Part shown: positions 33,199-41,253 of the stretch, one piece after another | How the letters are laid out: every line of letters starts with the position of its first letter | Position numbering within the stretch: the first letter of the stretch is position 1 | Assembly (NCBI GenBank): GCA_963652495.1 | Contig: CAVJTU010000002.1 | Coordinates: 30,408 to 94,407 of the forward strand | Direction: 5' to 3' | Source: Anthropogastromicrobium sp963652495 | GTDB lineage: Bacteria; Bacillota; Clostridia; Lachnospirales; Lachnospiraceae | Length of the DNA stretch: 64,000 bases | The notes under the pieces: model-generated | What the model saw: the letters and a program-made list of their open reading frames with translations, nothing else | Database searches by the model: none | What the model was told of the DNA's origin: nothing | Made by a program: the position numbers and the translations under genes

Positions 33199-34104
33199 AT
33201 GTATGAGGTATGGGAGATGAATATGATAATGATGAAGGAAGCAGCAACACTCGAAAGGACATCTGCGAATGAAGGTGTGCAGCTGCAGTCACTGACATTG
33301 AGTGAGGGTACGATTCGGTTTGAGCCGGATGTGACGGATTATAATGTGACGGTTGCAGAAGATGTGACGAAAATTCTGGTAAAAGGTGTTACCAGCGAGG
33401 AGGACAGTTTTTATACTGTAAGCGGCAACACCAACATGGTAAAAGGTAAAAATGAGATTGTCGTCACTGTCACTGACAAGGACGGCAACACAGGCAGCTA
33501 TTACATCCATGTACAGGTAGGACAGCAGGCAGAACAGGAATCTGCATCGCAGGACTCACAGCAGAGTTCACAGTCTGCCCAGTCACAGGCGGCAGACAGT
33601 CAGGAGTCTCAATCATCACAGAATACACAAAGTTTCCTCCAGGCAGGCCCGCAGGAACTTTTTTCCAAAGCAGCCGATGAGTTTCAGAACTTTACGCAGA
33701 CGGTTACTTCAGGAGATCTTCAGTACGTGACATACAGCGTATTAGGCTGCGGTTCTTTGGCTGCGGTTCTTTGGATTGCTGTTTTCACTCGCAGAGCTGC
33801 GGCAAAGCGACGCTATAAGAAGGAGAGAAAGGAACGTCTTGCCCGCAGAAAAGAGCAGGAAAAGCAGTGGGAGTTGGCTCAGACTCAGCAGGATATTCTC
33901 TTAAAGCAGGTCGATGAACTGCTGGAGAAAAAAAAGACACGCGGGCCAAAGATGCGCGAACAGGAGCCTGAAGAGTTTGATTATGATGACGAAGGCTATA
34001 CGGAAGATGATGACGATTACGGCGATTATGATGAAGAACAAGAGGCCGAGCTGGATCGTTGGTTAGCCGGATCGGACGAAGACGGCCAGGACGAGGACAG
34101 GTGA
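33199..34104 (+). CDS. Membrane protein with N-terminal cadherin-like beta-sandwich domain, signal peptide missing
   Basis: 301 residues. Residues about 28-108 form a cadherin-like beta-sandwich (LQSLTLSEGTIRFEPDVTDYN..., ending SYYIHVQV). A Gln/Ser stretch, a membrane helix (YSVLGCGSLAAVLWIAVF, about 180-198), a basic segment and a very acidic tail follow. The domain should lie outside the cell, yet no signal peptide precedes it; the first 15 residues (MYEVWEMNMIMMKE) look unnatural. With the broken protease just upstream, the true start was probably deleted. Several Met codons (33199, 33217, 33223) could serve as start; the ribosome sites are weak. The stop is 5 bases before the GntR gene. 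Confidence 0.7.
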   Translation: MYEVWEMNMIMMKEAATLERTSANEGVQLQSLTLSEGTIRFEPDVTDYNVTVAEDVTKILVKGVTSEEDSFYTVSGNTNMVKGKNEIVVTVTDKDGNTGSYYIHVQVGQQAEQESASQDSQQSSQSAQSQAADSQESQSSQNTQSFLQAGPQELFSKAADEFQNFTQTVTSGDLQYVTYSVLGCGSLAAVLWIAVFTRRAAAKRRYKKERKERLARRKEQEKQWELAQTQQDILLKQVDELLEKKKTRGPKMREQEPEEFDYDDEGYTEDDDDYGDYDEEQEAELDRWLAGSDEDGQDEDR

Positions 34105-34108
34105 TTAA

Positions 34109-34480
34109 ATGGTAATAAAGATAGATTTTAACAGCGACGAAGCAATTTACATGCAGATTACAAACCAGATTATTATGGGGATTGCCAAGAGGCAGATTTG
34201 TGATGGGGATCAGCTGCCGTCCATCCGAAGCATGGCAGATGAGATCGGTATCAATATGCATACCGTAAACAAGGCATACACGGTGCTTCGTCAGGCGGGT
34301 TATGTAAAGCTGGACCGCAGAAGAGGGGCAGTTGTCAGTGTGGATGTGGATAAGATCGAAGCGATCGAGGCTATCCGCAGAGAACTGGCTGTCACGTTGG
34401 CAAAGGCTAACTGTATGCAGATATCAAGAGACGAAATCCACGAGTTAGTGGATGAAATTTACGATAAGCATTTGACATAA
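34109..34480 (+). CDS. Short GntR-family regulator (YtrA type)
   Basis: 123 residues. A winged helix covers residues 10-75 (YMQITNQIIMGIAKRQI, DQLPSIRSMADEIGINMHTVNKAYTVLRQAGYV) and a short helical dimer tail follows, as in YtrA-type members without ligand domain. Such regulators usually sit before an ABC transporter operon that they repress; none is here. It lies 125 bases ahead of mcsA, in the place where ctsR is found in Bacillus. Whether it controls the mcs-clpC genes is inference. Confidence 0.85.
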   Translation: MVIKIDFNSDEAIYMQITNQIIMGIAKRQICDGDQLPSIRSMADEIGINMHTVNKAYTVLRQAGYVKLDRRRGAVVSVDVDKIEAIEAIRRELAVTLAKANCMQISRDEIHELVDEIYDKHLT

Positions 34481-34605
34481 CGATTCAAATAAGTTGTTTT
34501 GAGGTTACAGTTGCGCGGACAAGCGGTTTTGCGACCGCGTATTCCGCAAACAGTAACGTTTTGAATAGTGAGTTGCTTTAGTTAAACGATGAGGAGGAAT
34601 CAATT

Positions 34606-35172
34606 ATGCTTTGTGAGCAATGCAGGATGAGGGAAGCCAGCATTGTCATCCGGGAAGTTGTAAATGGAAATGTGACGGAGCGCAATCTGTGCAGTGAATG
34701 CGCATCTCAGTCTGATTTGGGAGGACTGTTAATGGACGCTGGCAGTCCGTTTGCAAAGCTTCTGTCAGGGATACTTGGAATCAGTGATTCCAGACGCAGC
34801 GAGGAGGAGGATGCATCGAATCTGTCCTGCCCGACCTGTGGGATGACATACAAAGAATTTGTTCAGGATGGTCGCTTTGGCTGCGCAGACTGTTACAATA
34901 CATTTGGGCTTTTGATCAATAACAGCATTAAAAAGATACAGGGAAACAATTCCCATACAGGGAAAAAGCCGCGCTTTTCTGGCGATAAAAAGATTCATGC
35001 GGACATGGTAGCCGATGCGAAAAAGCGCCAGAACTTAAATGAGCAGCTTGAGATCTGTCAGGCAAAGCAAAAGGAGGCTGTTTTGGAGGAAGATTACGAA
35101 AAGGCAGCCTATTACCGTGACGAGATCAAGAAGATAAAGGAAAGGATTCAGGCGGGCGATGAAGTGGTATGA
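34606..35172 (+). CDS. mcsA: McsA, zinc-binding activator of the protein-arginine kinase
   Basis: 188 residues. Two zinc-ribbon parts are seen: CEQC...CSEC near the N-terminus and CPTCGM...CADC near 83-106. A C-terminal UVR helix pair (about 145-182, LEEDYEKAAYYRDEIKKI) should bind ClpC. McsA activates McsB, which tags proteins with phospho-arginine for ClpCP. AGGAGG lies 7 bases before the ATG. The gene overlaps mcsB by 14 bases. Confidence 0.92.
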   Translation: MLCEQCRMREASIVIREVVNGNVTERNLCSECASQSDLGGLLMDAGSPFAKLLSGILGISDSRRSEEEDASNLSCPTCGMTYKEFVQDGRFGCADCYNTFGLLINNSIKKIQGNNSHTGKKPRFSGDKKIHADMVADAKKRQNLNEQLEICQAKQKEAVLEEDYEKAAYYRDEIKKIKERIQAGDEVV

Positions 35173-36193
35173 GGAAAAGGATGCGGAAAATGACGTAATT
35201 GTGGCGAGCAGAATCCGTCTGCTTCGCAATTTGCGCGATTACAAATTTCCGTGGAAATTGGAAAAAGAAGAGGCAAAAAAATTGACAGGCGAGCTTGAAG
35301 AGAAGCTTCGCGGTATTGGCAGCCTCGATGGAAGAAGCTACGATACCTATGATTTGTCTACAATGACTCAGACCAAGCGAAATGCTCTTCGCGAGCGACG
35401 CATGATCAGTCGTCAGGCGGCAAAGGAACCGGGGCAGGCAGGATTAATCCGTTCCGCTGACGAGGCGGTCAGCCTGACAATCAACTGTGAGGATCATCTT
35501 CGGATGCAGGTCAGTCATGCCGGATCGCAGCTTCACCAGTCCTGGAAGGAAATGGATAAGATTGATGATTATGTCAACGAACTGTATCCGTATGCATTTG
35601 ATGATCAGGTCGGATATCTGACAACATATCCGACCAATATTGGAACAGGTATGAGAGCGTATCTGGTGCTTCATTTGGCACTTCTTGATTCTGTCAGCCG
35701 TTTTGAGGATATGGTTGACGAGATCGGCCGTTTCGGATTAAAATTAAAGCCGGCATTTTCCAGCGATAAGCAGTTGAATGGAAATATGTATGTATTGTAT
35801 AATGAGAAAACGCTTGGAACAAGCGAGGAGGAGATTCTGGAGCTTCTTGACAAGGTAGGCGGACAGCTTGCCGGACAGGAGCGCACGCTTCGCGACAGTT
35901 CAATCGAGCAGCACCGGCTTGAGGTTGAAGACATTTGTTATAAGGCCTATGGCACGATTCGTTATTCCAAGCTGATGACGCTGAAGATGGGCATGCATCT
36001 TGTCTCACAGCTTCGCTGGGGACAGGAAAAGCAGATCATTAGATTCAAGGAGTATTGCAATTTTTATGAAATCATGATGGGAATGCAGGAAGCAAACTTA
36101 ACGGCACAGAGCAAGACAACAGACGCATCAAAGTTAAATCAATTGCGCGCAGAATATCTTCGCAGTCGTCTGCCGGAGCTTGTGCAGTCATAA
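35159..36193 (+). CDS. mcsB: McsB protein-arginine kinase
   Basis: 344 residues with the phosphagen-kinase catalytic fold: ASRIRLLRNL for ATP binding, INCEDHLRMQ for the acidic loop, and PTNIGTGMRA for the nucleotide loop. In most phosphagen kinases and in Bacillus McsB this last motif is preceded by Cys (CPTN); here it is Tyr (TTYPTN), a possible active-site change. McsB phosphorylates arginines on damaged proteins and marks them for ClpCP. It is coupled to mcsA and followed by clpC. Confidence 0.92.
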   Translation: MKWYEEKDAENDVIVASRIRLLRNLRDYKFPWKLEKEEAKKLTGELEEKLRGIGSLDGRSYDTYDLSTMTQTKRNALRERRMISRQAAKEPGQAGLIRSADEAVSLTINCEDHLRMQVSHAGSQLHQSWKEMDKIDDYVNELYPYAFDDQVGYLTTYPTNIGTGMRAYLVLHLALLDSVSRFEDMVDEIGRFGLKLKPAFSSDKQLNGNMYVLYNEKTLGTSEEEILELLDKVGGQLAGQERTLRDSSIEQHRLEVEDICYKAYGTIRYSKLMTLKMGMHLVSQLRWGQEKQIIRFKEYCNFYEIMMGMQEANLTAQSKTTDASKLNQLRAEYLRSRLPELVQS

Positions 36194-36230
36194 GCTGATG
36201 CAATGCTTACAGGTAAGCGGTATCGGCTTA
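36191..36230 (+). other. Hairpin between mcsB and clpC
   Basis: Nested arms TAAGC/GCTTA and GCTTAC/GTAAGC start at the mcsB stop codon. No T-run follows, so it may be an mRNA-processing or stability element rather than a terminator. Confidence 0.5.
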
Positions 36231-36275
36231 TGAACCCAAATCTGTATTTCATCATCTTTAGGAGGAAGAACACTT

Positions 36276-38762
36276 ATGTTTGAACGATTTACAAACCGGG
36301 CACAGGAGGTGATCGGTGAGGCCAAAAAGGCAGCTGCGCAGTTAGAGCAAAACTACATCGGCACTGAGCACATTCTTCTTGGTCTTGTGCGTGTTTCGGA
36401 CAGCGTGGCAAGCCAGCTTTTGCGTGAACAGGGCGTTAGTGAGGAACGTCTGCTGGAGCTGATCTCATCGCTCATCACGCCGACAGGCGCAGTAGGTGTG
36501 CGTGAGCCGGACGGCTTTTCACCGGAAGCGTACCGCGTGATCCAGAACAGTTATTTAGAGGCGAAACGCTTTCGCTCCAGTCTGGTCGGAACCGAGCATA
36601 TTTTAATTTCCATGCTCAAGAGTTTCGACTGTGCCGGAACAAAGCTTTTGAATACAATGAAGGTCAACATCCGTCAGCTTTATATTGAACTGGTATCCGC
36701 AAAAGATGGCGATGTGGCAGCAGCGAGAGAGGATGTTGAGTCCTTACAGTCTGCAAGAAACGGACACAGCAAGACACCGCTTCTTGACCAGTACAGTACC
36801 GATCTGACGGAACTTGCCAAGGAGGGAAAGATCGATCCGGTCATCGGCCGTGAGCAGGAGATTAACCGTGTCATCCAGATTCTGAGCAGACGTACCAAGA
36901 ACAATCCGTGTCTGATCGGTGAGCCTGGTGTCGGAAAGACGGCTATTGCAGAGGGACTTGCGAGCCGCATCTACGAGGGCAATGTGCCGGATACGATCGC
37001 CGGAAAGCGCGTAGTGACACTCGATATGGCGGGTATGGTAGCAGGCTCGAAGTACCGCGGCGAGTTCGAGGAACGCATGAAGAATGTCATCAATGAGGTG
37101 AGAAATGACGGAGAGACGCTTCTGTTTATTGATGAACTTCACACACTAGTAGATGCAGGCGGCGCAGACGGCGCGATGAATGCGTCCAACATTTTAAAGC
37201 CGTGTCTGGCAAGAGGCGAGCTGCAAATCGTTGGTGCAACCACGATTGACGAGTACCGCAAGCATATCGAGAAGGATGCCGCACTTGAAAGACGTTTTCA
37301 GCCGGTTATGGTGGAGGAGCCGTCCGAGGAAGAGACGGTTGCAATCCTAAAGGGACTGCGTCATGTTTATGAGGAGCATCACAAGGTCGAGATTACCGAT
37401 GCGGCATTGGAGGCAGCGGTAAAACTGTCAGCGCGCTATATCAATGACCGTTTCCTGCCGGACAAAGCGATTGATCTCGTCGATGAGGCGGCATCAAAGG
37501 TTCGTCTGGCTGCATTTGCTGCACCGGAAGCTGTCTCAAAGCTCAAGAAGGATATCGAAGCATTGAACCAGCAAAAGGAGAGTGCAATTCAGGAAGAAGC
37601 GTTTGAGAAGGCTGGCGAGATCAAGAAGAAGCAGGAGAAAAAGCAGGCACAGATTAACCGATTGATGGAAAAGTGGGAGAAGGAAAAGGAAAGTACCCGC
37701 CCGCAGGTGACGGATCACGAGATCGCAGATGTCGTGTCGATATGGACAAAGATTCCGGTTCGCTCACTCGAAGAGGGCGAGGCAAAGCGTCTTATGAATC
37801 TGGAAAATGTGCTTCATGAGCGCGTTGTTGGCCAGCAGGAGGCTGTCAGTGCAATCTCCAAGGCCATCCGCAGAGGACGTGTCGGATTAAAGGACCCGAA
37901 GCGGCCGATTGGTTCTTTCTTATTCCTGGGACCAACCGGTGTCGGAAAAACGGAACTTTCCAAGGCACTCGCACAGGCGATGTTTGGTACCGAGAATGCG
38001 ATTATCCGTGTAGATATGTCTGAGTATATGGAAAAACACAGTGTCAGCAAGCTTATCGGTTCGCCGCCTGGATATGTCGGTTACGAGGAGGGCGGTCAGC
38101 TGTCCGAGCGCATCCGCCGCAATCCTTACAGTGTACTTTTGTTTGATGAGATTGAGAAGGCACATCCGGATGTATTTAACATTCTGCTTCAGGTACTTGA
38201 TGACGGTCAGATTACCGACGCACACGGCCGCAAGGTCAGCTTCAAGAATACAGTAATCATCATGACTTCCAACTGTGGTGCATCCAACATCATGGCACCG
38301 AAGCGTCTCGGTTTCGGTGCTGCGTCGGATGCCAAGGCAGACTATCAGCAGATGAAGGCAAAGGTCATGGAGGATGTCAAGCAGAGCTTCAAGCCGGAGT
38401 TTTTAAACCGTATCGACGAGATCATTGTATTCCATCCGCTGTATAAGCAGGATATGAAGGCCATTCTCGATATCATGCTTCGCTCCGTTACGGCAAGAGT
38501 GCTTGAGAACATGGAGCTGAAACTGAAAGTCACTGACGAGGCACAGGATTATCTGATCGAGAAGGGCTTTGATGAAAAGTACGGTGCTCGTCCGCTTAGA
38601 CGTGCACTTCAGACTTATCTTGAGGATTCCATGTCGGAGGAAATCCTGGAAGGCCGCATTGAGCGCGGTGACAGCGTGACCGTGGAAAAGGGCGAGAATG
38701 GATTGAAATTTTCAGTACGTCATAAAAGAAATACAACGGTGAAAAAGACGAATAAAGTATAA
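36276..38762 (+). CDS. clpC: ClpC AAA+ unfoldase
   Basis: 828 residues, full length. N-domain repeats (about 1-145, MFERFTNRAQEVI...), first AAA module with GEPGVGKTAIAEG (near 214), a middle coiled region with UVR motif (about 415-455) that serves McsB/MecA-type adaptors, second AAA module with GPTGVGKTELSKA (near 553) and the C-terminal D2 domain. It unfolds marked proteins for ClpP. AGGAGG precedes the ATG by 8 bases. No ctsR gene is adjacent, unlike Bacillus. Confidence 0.96.
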   Translation: MFERFTNRAQEVIGEAKKAAAQLEQNYIGTEHILLGLVRVSDSVASQLLREQGVSEERLLELISSLITPTGAVGVREPDGFSPEAYRVIQNSYLEAKRFRSSLVGTEHILISMLKSFDCAGTKLLNTMKVNIRQLYIELVSAKDGDVAAAREDVESLQSARNGHSKTPLLDQYSTDLTELAKEGKIDPVIGREQEINRVIQILSRRTKNNPCLIGEPGVGKTAIAEGLASRIYEGNVPDTIAGKRVVTLDMAGMVAGSKYRGEFEERMKNVINEVRNDGETLLFIDELHTLVDAGGADGAMNASNILKPCLARGELQIVGATTIDEYRKHIEKDAALERRFQPVMVEEPSEEETVAILKGLRHVYEEHHKVEITDAALEAAVKLSARYINDRFLPDKAIDLVDEAASKVRLAAFAAPEAVSKLKKDIEALNQQKESAIQEEAFEKAGEIKKKQEKKQAQINRLMEKWEKEKESTRPQVTDHEIADVVSIWTKIPVRSLEEGEAKRLMNLENVLHERVVGQQEAVSAISKAIRRGRVGLKDPKRPIGSFLFLGPTGVGKTELSKALAQAMFGTENAIIRVDMSEYMEKHSVSKLIGSPPGYVGYEEGGQLSERIRRNPYSVLLFDEIEKAHPDVFNILLQVLDDGQITDAHGRKVSFKNTVIIMTSNCGASNIMAPKRLGFGAASDAKADYQQMKAKVMEDVKQSFKPEFLNRIDEIIVFHPLYKQDMKAILDIMLRSVTARVLENMELKLKVTDEAQDYLIEKGFDEKYGARPLRRALQTYLEDSMSEEILEGRIERGDSVTVEKGENGLKFSVRHKRNTTVKKTNKV

Positions 38763-38881
38763 TTTTCAGTTGGAAAATCAAATTTGATATGATATACTGG
38801 AATAGCGATAGGCGGCTTACCGGAGGGGCAGGCCGCAAAATACGAAATGCAATGCAGCAGTAAAAGCAGGAGGAAATAATA

Positions 38882-39295
38882 ATGGCAGGAATTAAGGAAT
38901 TAATCCGCACTGAGGAAGATAATACATTAAGCTTTGGAAATTATGATCTTCCGACAAAGGGAAAGGTTTCGGATTATGTATTTGAAGGAGATGTATATAA
39001 GGTAAAGACCTTCCATGACATCACCAGATTAGAGAAGAACGAGACTTTTGCCTATGAGTCAACACCGGGAACCGTCGTTACCGATTATAAGGAGACAGAG
39101 AATCAGATTTCCTTTATCGTAAACGGATTCCAGGATACTCAGATTATCGTAGCAGTAGAGGATGATACCGAGTATGAGGTAAGTGTGGATGATGCTGTAA
39201 TTGAAAATTATGAGACAAATCTTTCCGGAAAGATCGTAATCTCACTTGAGCTTGAGCCTGGATGTGTAAAGAAGGTTCTGATTCGCAAAAAATAA
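38882..39295 (+). CDS. Hypothetical beta-rich protein, 137 residues
   Basis: A strong AGGAGG starts the gene. The sequence is mostly alternating strands: NTLSFGNYDLPTKGKVSDYV at the start, EVSVDDAVIENYETN and KIVISLELEPGCVKKVLIR at the end, like a small beta-sandwich. There is no signal peptide. I do not recognise a named family. It stands between clpC and radA with its own promoter-like sequence (ATGATATACT near 38790) and a terminator after it. Confidence 0.75.
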   Translation: MAGIKELIRTEEDNTLSFGNYDLPTKGKVSDYVFEGDVYKVKTFHDITRLEKNETFAYESTPGTVVTDYKETENQISFIVNGFQDTQIIVAVEDDTEYEVSVDDAVIENYETNLSGKIVISLELEPGCVKKVLIRKK

Positions 39296-39332
39296 AACGT
39301 ACAACGTGGATTTTTAAATTCTTTTCGTACAT

Positions 39333-39367
39333 AAGCTGCATGGTAGATTTACATGCAGCTTTTCTTT
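39333..39367 (+). terminator. Terminator directly ahead of radA
   Basis: Perfect 10-bp stem AAGCTGCATG with CATGCAGCTT and then TTCTTTT; the radA ribosome site begins 3 bases later. Confidence 0.8.
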
Positions 39368-39387
39368 TAGGAGGAATTGGAAGTATT

Positions 39388-40773
39388 ATGAAAGCAAAAC
39401 AAACTGCTTTTTTCTGTAAAGAATGCGGATATGAATCTGCAAAGTGGATGGGTCAGTGTCCGGGGTGCCGTCAGTGGAATACCTTTGTCGAGGAGCCAAC
39501 GGCAGGAGGTACCGTCACAGCAAAATCAGGTGGTATCAAGAAGACGGGACTTGAAGCATCAAAGCCGCTTCGATTAGAAGAAATCAATATCGATGAGGAG
39601 GATCGAAGCAGCACCGGACTTTGCGAGCTGGATCGCGTACTCGGCGGCGGATTAGTCACAGGCTCGTTAATTCTTGTCGGCGGTGATCCGGGAATTGGAA
39701 AATCGACACTTCTTTTGCAGGTCTGCCGAAATCTGGCGGTGTCCGGTAAAAAAGTGCTGTATGTGTCCGGTGAGGAATCGGCACGTCAGGTCAAGATGCG
39801 CGCCGACCGTCTCGGCGGCTTTTCGGGAGATTTATTGCTTCTTTCGGAGACGAATCTGGAGCGAATCGACAATGTAATCACAAAGGAGCTGCCGCAGATC
39901 GTTGTCATTGACTCTATTCAGACGATGTACCGCGAGGATGTCACTTCGGCACCGGGCAGCGTCAGTCAGGTGCGCGAATGCACCAACACGCTGATGCAGA
40001 TTGCAAAGGGCAGAGGCATCACGATTTTCCTAGTTGGCCATGTGACAAAGGAAGGCGTTGTTGCCGGTCCGAGAGTGCTTGAACATATGGTAGATACGGT
40101 GCTTTATTTTGAGGGCGATCGCAGTGCGATGTATCGAATTTTGCGTGCGGTGAAGAATCGTTTCGGCGCGACAAATGAGATGGGTGTATTTGAGATGGTG
40201 CAGTCTGGTTTAAAGGAGGTTGCCAATCCGTCAGCTTACCTACTCGAAGGGCGAAGCCTCGACAGCAGTGGTACCGTTACGGCTTGCCTGATGGAAGGAA
40301 CACGCCCCATCATGCTCGAGGTACAGGCGCTTGTCTGCCGGACAAGCTTTGGACTGCCGAGACGCACCAGTGCCGGAATGGATGGAAATCGCGTGAATTT
40401 ATTGATTGCGGTTTTGGAGAAGCGAATGGGAATGGCATTGTCATCATGTGATGCATATGTCAATGTTACAGGCGGTATCCGAATCAGTGAGCCGGCACTT
40501 GATCTGGCGGTGGTGATGGCTATTGCAGGAAGCTATCGTGATCGTGTGATTGATGCGCATACGGTTATTTTCGGAGAAGTCGGACTGGCAGGAGAGATTC
40601 GAGGTGTCAGCATGGTGCAGCAGCGTATCAATGAGGCTGCACGGCTTGGGTTTACCTGCTGTATCTTGCCAAAGATCAGTGCAAAGGATATTACGGTTCC
40701 AAAAGGAATGAAGTGCATTCCGGTGGCAACCGTAAAGGAGGCCGCAGGGCTGATTGAGAAGATGCAGGCATGA
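39388..40773 (+). CDS. radA: DNA repair protein RadA/Sms
   Basis: 461 residues from ATG 39388 (AGGAGG upstream); a longer frame would include the terminator. Order: zinc finger CKECG...CPGC (about 10-27), RecA-like ATPase with GGDPGIGKSTLLLQ, Walker B IVVIDSIQTM, the RadA motif KNRFG, and a C-terminal Lon-protease-like domain. It is a branch-migration helicase in recombination and transformation. Confidence 0.96.
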   Translation: MKAKQTAFFCKECGYESAKWMGQCPGCRQWNTFVEEPTAGGTVTAKSGGIKKTGLEASKPLRLEEINIDEEDRSSTGLCELDRVLGGGLVTGSLILVGGDPGIGKSTLLLQVCRNLAVSGKKVLYVSGEESARQVKMRADRLGGFSGDLLLLSETNLERIDNVITKELPQIVVIDSIQTMYREDVTSAPGSVSQVRECTNTLMQIAKGRGITIFLVGHVTKEGVVAGPRVLEHMVDTVLYFEGDRSAMYRILRAVKNRFGATNEMGVFEMVQSGLKEVANPSAYLLEGRSLDSSGTVTACLMEGTRPIMLEVQALVCRTSFGLPRRTSAGMDGNRVNLLIAVLEKRMGMALSSCDAYVNVTGGIRISEPALDLAVVMAIAGSYRDRVIDAHTVIFGEVGLAGEIRGVSMVQQRINEAARLGFTCCILPKISAKDITVPKGMKCIPVATVKEAAGLIEKMQA

Positions 40774-40791
40774 CACCAAGGAATTTTATAA

Positions 40792-40836
40792 GGGGTGCTT
40801 CGACGTTGACTTTGTCGGCACCCCCTTGTCCATTTT
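40792..40836 (+). terminator. Terminator after radA
   Basis: GGGGTGC/GCACCCC with an inner CGAC/GTCG pair (40792-40824), followed by a T-rich stretch. Confidence 0.65.
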
Positions 40837-40844
40837 TACATAAC

Positions 40845-40869
40845 AAAAAAGACATCCTAACGGATGTCT
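40845..40869 (-). terminator. Terminator of the tRNA-Trp gene
   Basis: On the minus strand AGACATCC-GTTA-GGATGTCT is followed by TTTTT. Confidence 0.85.
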
Positions 40870-40875
40870 CCTCAG

Positions 40876-40946
40876 CAGGGGTAACAGGATTCGAACCCGT
40901 ATTTACGGTTTTGGAGACCGTTGCTCTACCATTGAACTATACCCCT
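40876..40946 (-). tRNA. tRNA-Trp (anticodon CCA)
   Basis: On the minus strand the 71 bases fold as a full cloverleaf: acceptor AGGGGTA/TACCCCT, D arm with GTTCAATGGTAGAGC, anticodon arm ACGGT-CTCCAAA-ACCGT with CCA, and T arm with GGGTTCGAATCC. The CCA tail is not encoded. No integrase or attachment repeat is seen beside it. Confidence 0.96.
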
Positions 40947-41123
40947 TTGTATGCATCGGTCTTTCAACCGACTTCTACATACTAGCATATAAAAACAGAG
41001 TTGTCAATGCTTTTTTTGAAAAAATTCCAAAAATTGACTCAATAACTGTTACTGTTCACGGGACACCCATTTGCAAAATCGTGTAACCAATAAATTGTAA
41101 AGAAATGGTAAGAATAAAAACTA

Positions 41124-41132
41124 TGGTATAAT
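41124..41132 (+). promoter_or_regulatory. Extended -10 promoter of the Sel1-repeat gene
   Basis: TGGTATAAT at 41124-41132; the -35 region is weak. It lies 120 bases ahead of the start codon. Confidence 0.5.
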
Positions 41133-41253
41133 GCTTGCGAATAAACAGTAAGTGTGGTAAAATTACTTCTAATCGGAATTTTGTGTTACAGTTTATGCGC
41201 AGTGTGAAGTGTAATAATTGAAAATGACGATAAGATTTCAAAGGGGTACAAGC

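Noticed and set aside
40770..40985. 71-residue plus-strand frame after radA
   Set aside because: It covers the tRNA-Trp gene and two terminator hairpins.
40876..41010. tRNA-Trp as an integration site for a mobile island
   Set aside because: No integrase gene and no repeat of the tRNA end found in the window; the neighbours are ordinary chromosome.
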